Assembly: GCA_933822405.4 (NCBI GenBank)
Contig: CAKOGP040001858.1
Span: 1 to 64,000, forward strand
Direction of reading: 5' to 3'
Length of the DNA: 64,000 nt
Origin: Cylindrotheca closterium
Lineage: Eukaryota; Bacillariophyta; Bacillariophyceae; Bacillariales; Bacillariaceae
Part shown: positions 54,201-63,624 of the stretch, piece after piece
Numbering within the stretch: the first letter of the stretch is position 1
Layout of the letters: every line of letters starts with the position of its first letter
Position numbers and translations under genes: made by a program
The notes under the pieces: generated by a model
The model's database searches: none
Told to the model about the DNA's origin: nothing
The model's input: only the letters and a program-made list of their open reading frames with translations

Positions 54201-54994
54201 TGGCGCAGTTGGAGTCCAAGATCAAAACAATGGAGTTGGATTTAGCCGCAGAAAGGACACAGACCGGGCTTCTTCAAGTTCAGATTCATCAGCTGAAGGA
54301 CAAGGAGCTTTCCATGAAAGAGACCCTAAAAGCTGAGAAAGAAACAAATGACATCTTGACACAACAGTTGGAAGAAACAACAAACAAATCAGAGTCCATG
54401 CAAGCAATATTTGATGCAGAAAAGGAGGCCAGTGAGATCGTAACCGAAGAACACAAGAAAGAACTGGCGCAGTTGGAGTCCAAGATGAGAACAATTGAGG
54501 TTGATTTAGCCGCAGAAAGGACACAGACCGGGCTTCTTCAAGTTCAGATCCATCAGCTGAAGGACAAGGAACTTTCCATGAAACAGACCCTGGAAGCCGA
54601 GAAAGAAACAAACGATATCTTGGAACACCAGTTGGAAGAAACCACAAACATGCTAGAGAATGGACCATCGAAGGAGGCAGTAGACAAATTCAAGGGCGAA
54701 CTTGAAGCAGTCAAGTCGAAACTTGCCGAAAAGGAAGAAGAAGAAGAACAGACTAATCTCCGAATACAAGATATGCTTCAGAAAGAGATCGATTTGAACA
54801 AGCACATCGAAAGTCTCATTGAAAAGATGATGAAAGTGAAGCAGAGTAGCAAGAATATCGAAGCAAAGATGTTGCGACAAATGGAAACTCTTCAGACCGA
54901 AAAGAATGCACTTCAAGGGACAATTATGGTGCTCTCGAGATCCTTGACACAACAGCAAGATGAATTGGAGTTGGCTGGAAATGAGTCCATCTGA
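51266..54994 (+). CDS. giant ankyrin/coiled-coil protein with tandem internal repeats
   Basis: 1,242 residues, intronless, starting MPTIMASND. Residues 1-130 are acidic and disordered. Residues ~145-280 carry ankyrin-like repeats of the diatom type (LLPLHASIILNAPETLVKAILSAYP; MLPIHLAFRAGISPTIAKLLLQAYPQA). The rest (~290-1240) is an almost unbroken coiled coil. It contains two tandem arrays: three 61-residue units (52889-53437; ETVASETENKNAMKIAELE) and three 88-residue units (53858-54649; KSESMQATIDAEKEASEI). It is probably a soluble, rod-shaped scaffold or cytoskeletal linker. Ankyrin repeats bind proteins; the partner is unknown. Convergent with the TPR gene downstream. Confidence 0.85.
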   Translation: MPTIMASNDAIDRKVLDAAEKETTGAGLQKKACVGAKEIATSVDLDPASDEDRQAQNTQQGGDTIDNGNEDRQIEEGAVGSVASHGGDDGAQAEEKEKEEATVKITASEESKEASKRFRDEHVKIGKSDRNILENPTELYLQIQHKKWDDALKQVKKNASEASEWIYRKDKKGNMMWRLLPLHASIILNAPETLVKAILSAYPRGVQCQDDLGMLPIHLAFRAGISPTIAKLLLQAYPQATEVRDFKGRRPLGLAQASSSPHRMEFLHLLKPQPVTSFTKEDLVAASAEAVAAATEEKQAAFNKQIEHMKRVYQEEIERMQTEAAKMDETNRALQESLARKADKENEESLKAIDAKIEDNSKAKECAEKQDPVDAKEAEDDFATLAAVHTKLALMEKAHKKEISGIVAEAESKEEQLEKLVIEHFKALEEVKSKMGEMEDDHKHVINRLIDEQKMKLKETQIEYEGGNSKLIKELRAKISEISAAHETEVNQIKGKFALQQAKLEAEITEERRTYQKKLNELKDSSDEKSECGATSLCGDLETVASETENKNAMKIAELETKLEALQQAKSDLEKSQLKEMKALKETATAEVNKLQKSLKNLETISSETENKNALKITELETKLEALQQAKSDLEKSQSKEMKAIKGKATAEVNKLQKSLKDIETVASETEHKNVMRIAELESNLEAQEKAKSDLEKSLLTEMKALKEKATAELDQLQRSLKELQDKAAKQSAEADAAMEDLKSQLNTLVGSKKESTQALSETLDLLESQEMHWTEENKGLNAKIEEADAALNSKNELITNLQALLDDKTKKNEKAKQSFQARESELLKTIEELEADINSMTMDLEVETAKTKLLQAEVNQLGNKSESMQATIDAEKEASEIQNEEHKKELAQLESKMRTIEVDLAAERTQTGLLQVQIHQLKDKELSMKETLKAEKETNDILTQQLEETTSKSESMQAAIDAEKEASDMQNEEHKKELAQLESKIKTMELDLAAERTQTGLLQVQIHQLKDKELSMKETLKAEKETNDILTQQLEETTNKSESMQAIFDAEKEASEIVTEEHKKELAQLESKMRTIEVDLAAERTQTGLLQVQIHQLKDKELSMKQTLEAEKETNDILEHQLEETTNMLENGPSKEAVDKFKGELEAVKSKLAEKEEEEEQTNLRIQDMLQKEIDLNKHIESLIEKMMKVKQSSKNIEAKMLRQMETLQTEKNALQGTIMVLSRSLTQQQDELELAGNESI
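52889..53437 (+). repeat. tandem coding repeat, 3 x 183 bp
   Basis: Units start at 52889, 53072 and 53255, exactly 183 bp apart, each encoding 61 residues of coiled coil (core NKNAMKIAELETKLEALQQA). Confidence 0.92.
53858..54649 (+). repeat. tandem coding repeat, 3 x 264 bp
   Basis: Units start at 53858, 54122 and 54386, exactly 264 bp apart, each encoding 88 residues (AAERTQTGLLQVQIHQLKDK is the same in all). Near-identical DNA suggests recent expansion. Confidence 0.93.
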
Positions 54995-55157
54995 TCATGA
55001 GAAACGAATGAGCGAGGAACGCTGGTTTGAAAATTGAAATGGAGGGGAAATAAGAGTAATGTTATTTGTAGATTTATTATGAGCTGCTGGTTTTCTTCAT
55101 GTGGCATTTGTGACCAGGGTGCCATCTTCGGTCTTACTTGGAAGGTTGCGCTCATAC

Positions 55158-56576
55158 CTAGCTCGTACCAGAGGGCCGGGCGTGTGGGCCTTGAAGTTTC
55201 CAATCTAGATATGCAATCTGCTGGCGTATGGGCCTGAGAAGTTCATGGCCCTCACCGTAGATTTCGGAGAAAATACCAAGAGCCTGTTGGTACCAGACAC
55301 GGGCTTTTGTGTGTTGGTTCTGTTGTGTCAATACGCACCCCATCCAGCGATATGTATCAGCAACGTCTTTGTGACGATCACCAAGAACTTCGCGTTGAAT
55401 TGCGAGAGTTTGATGGAATGCTTTCATTGCTTCCTTGTATTTTACATGTCTCGCCAATGCAATGCCGATATCATAGTACAACGCACCAACCTGTGGATGG
55501 CGATTACCAAGCTTTTCCAAACGAACCTCAAGTGCTTTCTGAAACATATTAAGTGCCTTGTCATATTGCTTTTGATGGCCCAGGAGAACTCCGATTGCGT
55601 AGTATGATTCGGCGGTGCAAACATGGCGATTTCCAAGGACTGCTGAACGAATGTCACAAGCCTTTTGGTAGTTCGACAATGCTTCGTTAAGTTTCTTTTG
55701 TTCCTTCAAGACATCTCCGATATTGTGATATGATTGGGCAGTCCTAACATGCTGATCTCCTCGGACTGCCAGGTGAATCTCAAGTGCGATTTTGAAATTT
55801 ACCATGGCCTCTTGATATCGCGTAAGCATCCTTAGGCAGATGCCCACCGTGTCGTAAGCGTCGGCCACATAGATATCCTTGAGGCGATCTTCTCCGAGAA
55901 TCTTCATCCGGATCTGAAGAGCTGGCTTACACAGATTTATTGCATCGTTATACCTACCCTTGTCCTTCAAAATGCCCGCCTCTTTCATAACCTTTTTGAA
56001 GGCATCGTCTCCGAGTGCCTTTTTCGTTTCTGGCTCACGAATTCCTGAATGCACCCTCGTGGCACGAGCTCCATTTGAAGGTCCTTTCTGGTCATTAATG
56101 TCATTAATGGTGTTTATATCTTCTGCATCATCATTATCATTATCATCATTATCATCATCACTGTCGCTGCTAATGACGATTACTTCAACTTGGTTCATTG
56201 CCTTCTTTGGTGTGTTCTTCGGTCTTCTTCTGACGTTGTTGTTGATGGTGTTCTCCTCGGCTGGACTTTTCGTGTTGACTTGCTCATTGTTTTGGCCGTG
56301 ACGTACTGTAGCCGTATTTTGCGATTCCGCCTGATGGCTCACGTCATTGGCAGTCGAGAAAGTGTTTGCACCAAGAGTACTAGCGGCTTTTGTATAAATT
56401 CCGCCGTTGATAAGTGAAGTCCAATCATACACTCGAACATTGGTGTCAACGTGTACCAAATAGATGGTGTCTAAGGTTTTCAACAAGCGATCGAATCCTG
56501 CTTCACTACTGACCGCATGGTTGTTCCCATCGGCAACAATGGTTAGACTTTTGCGTTCCTTGTTACTCATCATCAT
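55158..56576 (-). CDS. TPR protein of kinesin-light-chain type with a SUMO-interaction-like motif
   Basis: 472 residues from the MMM start at 56576. The N-terminal ~125 residues contain a possible small fold (SLTIVADGNNHAVSSEAGFDRLLKTLDTIYLVHV). VEVIVISSDSDDDNDD at ~130-145 matches a hydrophobic core followed by phospho/acidic residues, as in SUMO-interacting motifs. Six 42-residue TPRs of the TPR_12/kinesin-light-chain kind follow (~200-460), e.g. AQSYHNIGDVLKEQKKLNEALSNYQKA. Each has the linker LG(N/D)RH typical of this type. Many diatom genomes carry such TPR proteins as scaffolds. A nuclear link through SUMO is inference. Confidence 0.85.
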   Translation of the reverse strand: MMMSNKERKSLTIVADGNNHAVSSEAGFDRLLKTLDTIYLVHVDTNVRVYDWTSLINGGIYTKAASTLGANTFSTANDVSHQAESQNTATVRHGQNNEQVNTKSPAEENTINNNVRRRPKNTPKKAMNQVEVIVISSDSDDDNDDNDNDDAEDINTINDINDQKGPSNGARATRVHSGIREPETKKALGDDAFKKVMKEAGILKDKGRYNDAINLCKPALQIRMKILGEDRLKDIYVADAYDTVGICLRMLTRYQEAMVNFKIALEIHLAVRGDQHVRTAQSYHNIGDVLKEQKKLNEALSNYQKACDIRSAVLGNRHVCTAESYYAIGVLLGHQKQYDKALNMFQKALEVRLEKLGNRHPQVGALYYDIGIALARHVKYKEAMKAFHQTLAIQREVLGDRHKDVADTYRWMGCVLTQQNQHTKARVWYQQALGIFSEIYGEGHELLRPIRQQIAYLDWKLQGPHARPSGTS

Positions 56577-57258
56577 AATGTTCTTGGCACCAATCAATCT
56601 TGGTTGTGTGATGCTCTGATTCGATTCTAATGAGTGGAAAGAGCGACAATTCCTATAGTGGCGATAATCAATGACTGTGATTGATCTATACCGGTAGCTT
56701 ATTTGCTAGAATCGCTTCGCTGGAAACGATTTTGTGTTGGAATTGTGCGATTTGTGTGAAATGATATGTGAGACAAATAATCTCGCTCTCGTCTATCTGT
56801 CGTACGCGTACGTCTACAGGGCACTAGGATAGCCTTTACTTCCATACCGGTACATACCGGCACATACTGTACTGTACATGACGTTAAAGCATGGAGCTTA
56901 CAGGGTCGTCATCATGACGCACATTTTCTGTCAGATTCGGCCTTATTGGTTCAATCCGTTGATCGATTGATTGATTGATTCATTCATTCATTCGGTCCAG
57001 ATAAGCTTTTTATTCAGATGTCCATGTGAATGATGTCCTGTGCATTGTGATGTGTCCGTACATTTCACAGTAACGACCAATAAAACGAACAAACGAACAA
57101 ACGAACGAAGGCAGAAAACAAATAAAATAGAAATAATAACGTTGCGTTTCATCGCAGAATAATATACTGTACCGTTTCATTTTGTCATTCATTCATTCGG
57201 AACATAATATATAATCGTTCATATATATATATATATACCTATAGACCAACACATTATC
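56577..57258. other. divergent upstream region
   Basis: Between the TPR and beta-trefoil-like genes. Holds (ATTG)n/(ATTC)n runs (56968-56996), ACGAACAA repeats near 57086 and a (TA)n run at ~57223-57238. No gene seen. Confidence 0.5.
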
Positions 57259-59334
57259 ATGTCGACAGAAACGACGGAACCATCAGCCATTGTGGAAGGG
57301 GACAAGAATTCTCGGTTTCCTTGTGTGGAGCAACCCACAAGAGTAGCGCTGCACTGCAATGGATATTATCTGTGGTGCAAGAAGAATGGAAAACTGATCT
57401 GCAGGAGGAGGCGGAACGACAAGGACGAGTTCTTGCTTCGTTATGACGACACAGGCACTCTTGCAATTCAGCATCACAAATTCAAGGGGTTACTGACGGT
57501 ATTGTCGACAACCATGGAGGATGGGACCATCCAGCGAGCTGCCAAGTGTTTTGCTAGTGAGGAAGACGAGAAAAAGGTCATGGCCTTGGAAGAAGAAAAA
57601 AAGGAAGCTCAAGGAGAAGAAGACGGCGACAATGAAAATAACGACGACAACGCAAAAACTGAAGAGTTCAAAGACGAAGAGGAGGAGGAGGAAGAAGAAG
57701 AACAAGGTCAAGAACCTCCTGAATTTCAACCTGACGATCAACAGTGGTGTTTCGTCAAAGGCGCTGCCGATTCTATCAATGCCAATGCCATTATCATGAA
57801 GTCAATTTCGACGGGATTGAATTTGGGCATTGACGACGATGGTCAGATAAAGTTTGGGGACGACGATGCTCCTCCACGAAAACTCTATTGGTCCATTGAG
57901 TGCGTGACGGGTGAACTGTGCTTCCTGTCGAATCCTCGTTTGAAGTCACAAGCCCGATGTGACATGTCCGGTCTGGTCAACATGGACAACAACATGAAGG
58001 GATGGGAAGTCTTTCGGTTCATGGAAGCAGGTCATGGATTCGTCAAGATATCGAGCTGGATGCACAGTCAATGGCTGCTCTGTTCTACCAAAGATGGAGT
58101 GGTAGGTACTTGTAGCCATGCCGAATCCTTCAAGGATTACCGACCAGAGGCAGATGGAAAATCAGATTCTCCATCTCAGCCCTATAGATGCAGCAAATGG
58201 GCTATTGAGAAGAATCCTGATGGCGAAGGGGTGATTATTCGCTCCAAGACACATGGAAGGCTATTGTGCGTGCGTGATAATTATGAATTGAGAACCTGGC
58301 ATCCAGACGACCACATGAAGAAAGAAGCGGCAGCAGCCGCAGAAGCAAACGACGAAGATGACGCCAAAATCGCCCCAGGCGATGGTAAAAAGGGCAACTG
58401 GCAGAGTTTTAGTTCCATGAGAGATTCAATGAAAGCCAGTTTCGATGATGCTCGAAAGAAGATGGCCAAGAGAGATGAACCAATTGTACCAGAATCCGAA
58501 ACGACAGCCTGGACCTTGGAAGCTGCGCATTCGCAAAATTACTATTTCTTGTCATTGGATATGCAAGATCCACATGCTCAAGCCAAGTCGGTCGGGCCCG
58601 GGCTAGAAGTGACACCCAACCTCAGAAAGAATACAAAGATTGAAATCATCCGAGAGAATGACAATATTACCAAGCTTTGCATAGTCAAGACGGATACGAA
58701 ACCAGCCAAGAACCAGTTTTTGGCGTGCGGAAATGACGGAACAATTTCGTTGCTGGATGTTCGCAACGTGGAGGAAGCGGAATGGATCATGGAAAAGTCG
58801 GCGGATCAAGAAGGCTGCACCCTATTCAAATCGGTCGCTACTGGCCGATACTTATCGATGCGTGCAAGAGTAGAAGAAGTAGGAAAGAGGGAATCGGCTT
58901 CAGGAAGGCTCAGCAATGTATTCGGCAAAGAGAAAGAAGTAGTGGAAATCTTGCATGGCTCGGAGACTTTGGAAGCGACGGCCGCTTGGAAATTGGATCC
59001 ATGCATGCCACGAGCTGTTAGTTCGGACAAGATCAAGACCTTTGCCCTCGGAACTTCCATTGCCGTCGGAACGACCGTGGCTATGCCCTTTGCCTTGGCT
59101 GGTGTGGCTGGATTCATGGGAGCCATTGGGGCCGAAGTTGGAACCTTTACGACATTGGTATTTGCAGGCCTAACAGGAGCTGAGGCCATTGCTAGTGTGG
59201 GTGCGATTGGTGCAACTGCCTACCTGGTATTCAAGCCAGAAGAGAATTCCTTGACAGATGATCACAACAAGGAAGAAGAAGAGGAGGAGAAAGCATGGTC
59301 TCAGAGGCCGTTTAGTAACTGGCGCAACTGGTGA
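57259..59334 (+). CDS. fascin/beta-trefoil-like protein with hydrophobic Gly/Ala C-terminal segment
   Basis: 691 residues, intronless. Residues ~25-85 (VALHCNGYYLWCKKNGKLIC...FLLRYDDTGTLAIQHHKFKGLLTV) follow the fascin/beta-trefoil pattern of turn-Gly-Tyr-Leu repeats. Similar units recur at ~255-355 (GFVKISSWMHSQWLLCS; GVIIRSKTHGRLLCVRDNYELR) and ~420-575 (NYYFLSLD; QFLACGNDGTISLL; GRYLSMRA), so three trefoil-like domains are likely. A Glu-rich run lies at ~110-160. Residues ~595-660 are strongly hydrophobic and Gly/Ala-rich (ALGTSIAVGTTVAMPFALAG...), reminiscent of ISG12/IFI6-type segments, and probably sit in a membrane. Trefoils bind actin, sugars or proteins; which applies is unknown. A broken copy of the middle part is at 30255-31140. 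Confidence 0.7.
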   Translation: MSTETTEPSAIVEGDKNSRFPCVEQPTRVALHCNGYYLWCKKNGKLICRRRRNDKDEFLLRYDDTGTLAIQHHKFKGLLTVLSTTMEDGTIQRAAKCFASEEDEKKVMALEEEKKEAQGEEDGDNENNDDNAKTEEFKDEEEEEEEEEQGQEPPEFQPDDQQWCFVKGAADSINANAIIMKSISTGLNLGIDDDGQIKFGDDDAPPRKLYWSIECVTGELCFLSNPRLKSQARCDMSGLVNMDNNMKGWEVFRFMEAGHGFVKISSWMHSQWLLCSTKDGVVGTCSHAESFKDYRPEADGKSDSPSQPYRCSKWAIEKNPDGEGVIIRSKTHGRLLCVRDNYELRTWHPDDHMKKEAAAAAEANDEDDAKIAPGDGKKGNWQSFSSMRDSMKASFDDARKKMAKRDEPIVPESETTAWTLEAAHSQNYYFLSLDMQDPHAQAKSVGPGLEVTPNLRKNTKIEIIRENDNITKLCIVKTDTKPAKNQFLACGNDGTISLLDVRNVEEAEWIMEKSADQEGCTLFKSVATGRYLSMRARVEEVGKRESASGRLSNVFGKEKEVVEILHGSETLEATAAWKLDPCMPRAVSSDKIKTFALGTSIAVGTTVAMPFALAGVAGFMGAIGAEVGTFTTLVFAGLTGAEAIASVGAIGATAYLVFKPEENSLTDDHNKEEEEEEKAWSQRPFSNWRNW

Positions 59335-59464
59335 AGTTATCATTCCAATTGCCGTATTGAGATGAATGGGTTTTGGAAACAGAAATAAAACTTAAAATGG
59401 ATACAGTGGTGCGAGCGATTAAGAATTGAATTTCATACAATAGCATGGCTGCTTCGAGTACTGC

Positions 59465-60589
59465 TCATTTCTTGCCCTTTCGGGGACCAAAAATACTGCC
59501 AACAATCTTCTTGGTAACATCTGAAATGCATTGTCGAACAACCATTTGTCAAGTTAGACAACTCTTTCAATTCACAGGATCGCAGACACCGCTCAGGTGT
59601 ACTCACCTCCAAATTCGTAGTCGTCCTTTCCCGTGAAGGAAGATATTGCTTTCTTTGTAACATCTGTAGGAAAAAGGTTGGTAAACTAGTTTTGCAGGGG
59701 TTCGGCATCACAAATGAAATCTTTAGAACCGCCCAATGTCTTACCTCCAAATTGGTAGTTCGAGGCTGCCTCTTCTCCAAGAAAATCCTTCACCCAAGAC
59801 CTTCTGCGACTCTCAATTTCTTTCGAGCTATAGATTCATTCAATTAAAGCATTTATAAGAGATTGTGAGTTTGCCTTTTTCTGATGACAAGCCAAACTTT
59901 CACACCACATACTATCGTACTTACATGTCCCCAAATTCATATTCACCTTTCCCTGTGAACTCTGCTACACGGTCCTTGACGCGCTTGTCGATTTCGTTGC
60001 TCAAGTCTCCAAACTCATACTCTTCCTTTCCACAAAAGTTGGCGACGGAAGATTTGATGCGAGAATCCAATTCCACCGACAAGTCTCCAGCCTCATATGG
60101 TTTGCCAGTCAAGTCTTCGGTCATACTCTTGGACATTTCATCCATCGCCATGACAAAGTCACCAAGTTCGTATTCATCCTTTCCTCTGACTTTGGCGACT
60201 TCAGTCTTGACACGATCGTCAATTTCCTTACTAATGTCACCCAGCTTGTACTCATCCTTGCCCAAAAATTCCCGAGCGTTCTTCTTCAAGTCCTCCACGA
60301 CAGCCAGTCGGACCAATTCCGCCAATTCCATACCCAAGCCTTCCCACTCGTCATCAGAAACCAAGTTTCCAACTACTTTTTTCTTTTCCTCAGACGTCAA
60401 AGACACTTCCTCAGTGCCATCGGTGGCATCATTCTGAAGACTGGTACTAGTGAATCTTGCCGATGTGAACTTTGGAGACCGAGATGATTGCACTGACGTT
60501 GCAGCAGGTACAACCGAGAAGGATGAAGATTGTTGTACGGCTGTAGCTAGCAAAATCGTCAGTAAGATATGAAAACGGGATGCCGTCAT
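59465..60589 (-). CDS. plastid-targeted protein of GKxxYxxGD repeats, four exons
   Basis: Exons 60589-59925, 59827-59745, 59663-59607 and 59520-59465 join in phase to give 286 residues. The signal peptide (FHILLTILLATAVQ) is followed by SSSFSVVP, which fits the diatom ASAFAP-type plastid import motif with Phe at +1. After a linker, seven or so units of ~20-33 residues carry the core G-K-(D/E)-x-Y-(E/K)-(F/L/A)-G-D-(I/L/V)-(S/T)-x-(E/K)-(I/K). Each of the last two exons encodes one unit with the same phase (G|AT) at its ends, so units could have spread by exon duplication. Related repeats occur in plastid and cyanobacterial proteins, as far as I recall, with no settled function. The earlier ATGs upstream would hide the signal peptide, so 60589 is preferred. 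Confidence 0.82.
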
Positions 60590-60790
60590 TGTGATTGATC
60601 TTTTATTGTGTGATGGAAATTTTGAGTGTTGATGCAAAGATGCCATGATGTACTGTATGGTTGACATAAAAAATTTCGATCGATGTGATGCATTCGTATT
60701 TTCAATTTCGATGGCGTCAGCGGCTTTGACTCGTTTGATCAAAAAAAATGTTTCAAACCTCCGGGTTCGTTTACCAATTTTTGAATTTTG

Positions 60791-60900
60791 TATTGAAGTA
60801 GTGCTCAAAACCATGTTCTACATAAGTTATGGGTGCTACGGAATGCTCGATAGAGACAGTCGGAGATAGGCATGCGCGTCCCTCCGCGCAGGGATTAACA
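60791..60900 (+). repeat. terminal direct repeat, copy 1
   Basis: Identical to 61551-61660 over 110 bp by eye. Confidence 0.95.
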
Positions 60901-61050
60901 CAACCTTGCCGACGCTCTGTGGAGCATTTTGAATTTTATTCATTCGAAATAATTGATTGGAAATCGAATGTTGTGCCGGCCTGCAACCTTGGAAGGCCGG
61001 CAACCTTGGAACTTCACGGCCTAGCAACCTTGGAAATCGAGCAACCTTGG
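60901..61050 (+). repeat. cluster of CAACCTTG(G) motifs
   Basis: CAACCTTG occurs five times (from 60901, ~60984, ~61001, ~61025 and ~61040) with GGCCGG and GGCCTAG spacers, inside the direct-repeat element. Confidence 0.8.
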
Positions 61051-61550
61051 AAGTCGTCGATCGACACCCGCTTTGGTGTTGGGTTTGGGGTGCGCCAGGT
61101 TCATCGTGGGCAGCATAAAGGACCAGTAGCGAAGCATCATGAACAGTGTAGAATGTGAGACGGCGCCCAACGTTGTTGGTCAAATTTCTGGTAGTTTGCG
61201 TCAGAACCGGGAATAGATTGGACCGATTCTTTGCCGTTGCAAAAATTGAAACAGTTAGACTTGCTCATGAACAACCTCCTGGAGAGGAAACATGAGCCAT
61301 AAACCATAATAGAACAGGCACTTCTGAAATATTAGGGGCTTCGGTGGACGACTTTTGGGAGTCGGGAAGCCGAAAAAATACAATGACAAGCCGATGGTGG
61401 TGGTGTGTCCTCGCGTTGAGGAGCTGAACATCGGGCTCCTTGGGAGTCCTGAGGCGGGGTTTGGTATCCGTCAGGGGGAGTGATTGTCGACACTTCTGCG
61501 TTGGAGGGAATCACCTACACCATTCTTGTCAAGGGATAATTATGTAGAAC

Positions 61551-61660
61551 TATTGAAGTAGTGCTCAAAACCATGTTCTACATAAGTTATGGGTGCTACG
61601 GAATGCTCGATAGAGACAGTCGGAGATAGGCATGCGCGTCCCTCCGCGCAGGGATTAACA
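61551..61660 (+). repeat. terminal direct repeat, copy 2
   Basis: Identical to 60791-60900; followed by TTTTG. Confidence 0.95.
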
Positions 61661-61794
61661 TTTTGATGCTGCATAGCAAATTCACATTTTCATTATCTTG
61701 TAATTGTATGCGATACTATTGCGTTGATACTTCTTGTAAGCACAGCCAATTGCCTTGACTGTGATACGTCATAACCTTTGAAACGCACTAGGAC

Positions 61795-63624
61795 ATGAAC
61801 CAAGTTCCTAATCAGCCTCAAGGTTATCAGCAACAACGCCAGCATCATCGGAACGAGAGGGAATCCATTTCTGAAACCATTCAGCAATCCTCGATTGAAA
61901 ACAGCACAACCCAACATTACCGACCGCCGGCAGTGACTCAGCATTCTTTTCTCACTTCTTCTCCCTCAATGAACTCTACCATACCGTCACATTCGTGTCA
62001 TAGCAACGGAGGCCGTCGCCCGCTATCTCCGCAGCCAAAACCTATCTCTTATGTTACAAATCCTTCGGATGGTTCCATTCTCTTGGATCACAATAACAAT
62101 CCAGTCACTGTCGACAAAATATTGGCTACAAAACCGCTCAAGCAAGAATTGAGTACACGACCGGGTCCAGGGAACAGACAGCTGACATATATATCTGGAG
62201 ATGGGATCTCCAGAACCCTCAATGACATTTTTGGATTTGATGGATGGAACTTGGACATTGTCAAGGTGGAGCGGGTGGAAAGTTTGCAAAATCAGGGGAA
62301 GTATACTGCTATTTACACAGCGCATGTGCGATTGACGCACAAGGCATCGGGGACTTACAAGGAAGACGTGGGCATGGGGGATTCCACGGATCGTTCCTTT
62401 GCTACTGCAGTTGGACATGCCATCAAGGCCAGTATTACGGATGCCATGAAGCGGGCTGCCCGACACTTTGGAGACAAGCTGGGCAATTGTAAGTTCTCAA
62501 ATATATCCATATATGTAGTTGGAATGTAGTTGGATCGTGTACAAGGCTATGAAGCATGGCCAAACCAGTACAACGAATTGCATTGTGCTGACCACTTTCT
62601 GTTTCATCTCGTTTTTCCTGTCTTTATTCCAACAATAGCATTGTACGAAAGTTCCTTTTCGATCAAGAATGCTCCCAAAACCTTGAAGGATGCTCTTGAT
62701 AGGCATGATATTGAACGATGCAAAGCAAAATTTGGCTTTCCAAAGGATCGAAAACCTCAGCAGCCAAATACTGGTGCAACAAGTGCCAACAACACTGCGG
62801 CTACGACAGTGACTACTGCAAACACCGCCACCAACAATGGCAGTGGGCCCATTAGGAATAGCATGGGTTGCGAAAACAAGAACACCACCATGAATCCAAA
62901 AGCAACAACAGCGAATCAATACCAGGCACCTCCTAATCAAGGAAATCGAGTTCCACTATCGAATTTGTCGGTCAATGAGAAGCCAATACCTGCTCCACAG
63001 CACCGGCACCAGCAGGGTAACCAAGTCAAAGCCAATTTCGCCTTTACTTCCATGCCCACTTCGAATCAAAACCCGAACCCTGGCCACCAACAGGCTCGTC
63101 AGTCCGCACCATCAGTGCCCGAGAATGCGTATCAACAGCCAATCTCCGGTCCCACCCGACACGCTGTCCCGAATGCAACTTTGAACAATCCTACCAACCC
63201 CAATATCAATCCATACAACAACACGAATGCAGCTCCACATTCAAGAAATACCTACAATCGTGCAAATAGCAACCGTGCTGTTCAGCCGGAACCAACTCCA
63301 AACGCAAAGCCAAATGTAACGAACATTCCCATTGGCCCACCACCAACGTCTACGGATGCATTGAAGAACTCGAACCTCTTTTCTTATCCTTCTCAGCCAA
63401 ATCAGCCCATTAACATAGCGAACACCGCTATCAATCCGAATCCTGGAAGTGCTCCACCCTCACGCCGGGGAAGATTTTCCATGGACGGACAGCATCCCAT
63501 TCAAGGGGCTCCCTTGGTCACCCCTGTCAGCAATCATGCCAATTCCACCAAGCGACCAAATGATGTTGTAGATCAAAGCAACAAAAGGCTCTGTCGTCCC
63601 AACAATCCATACGCCAGCAATTGA
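61795..63624 (+). CDS. RAD52: RAD52-family recombination mediator, two exons
   Basis: Exons 61795-62488 and 62639-63624 (donor GTAAGT, acceptor AACAATAG, join T|CA) give 559 residues. A disordered Gln/Ser-rich N-terminus of ~105 residues precedes the Rad52/22 domain (~115-270): LSTRPGPGNRQLTYISGDGI, LNDIFGFDGWNLDIVKVE, KYTAIYTAHVRLT, GTYKEDVGMGDS, AVGHAIKASITDAMKRAARHFGDKLGNSLY (spliced), KNAPKTLKDAL. This is the ring-forming single-strand annealing core. The C-terminal half is Asn/Pro/Gln-rich and unstructured, with VKANFAFTSMP as a possible RAD51- or RPA-contact patch (guess). It should act in homologous recombination in the nucleus. Confidence 0.93.

Larger units (their letters stand above)
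60791..61660. mobile_element. 870-bp element with 110-bp perfect direct terminal repeats (TRIM/LTR-like)
   Basis: The 110 bp at 60791-60900 and 61551-61660 are identical (TATTGAAGTA ... GGGATTAACA). TTTTG precedes the first (60786-60790) and follows the second (61661-61665), which fits a 5-bp target-site duplication. The 650-bp interior encodes nothing recognisable and has no clear primer-binding site, so it would be non-autonomous. The repeats end in CA but do not start with TG, which is unusual for LTRs. Confidence 0.65.

Noticed and set aside
53841..54668. Long minus-strand open frames opposite the coiled-coil gene
   Set aside because: Shadow frames created by the repeated heptad codons; they lack any domain.
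51266..54994. Regular repeats as a CRISPR-like array
   Set aside because: The 183-bp and 264-bp units are contiguous coiled-coil coding repeats with no spacers, in a eukaryotic gene.
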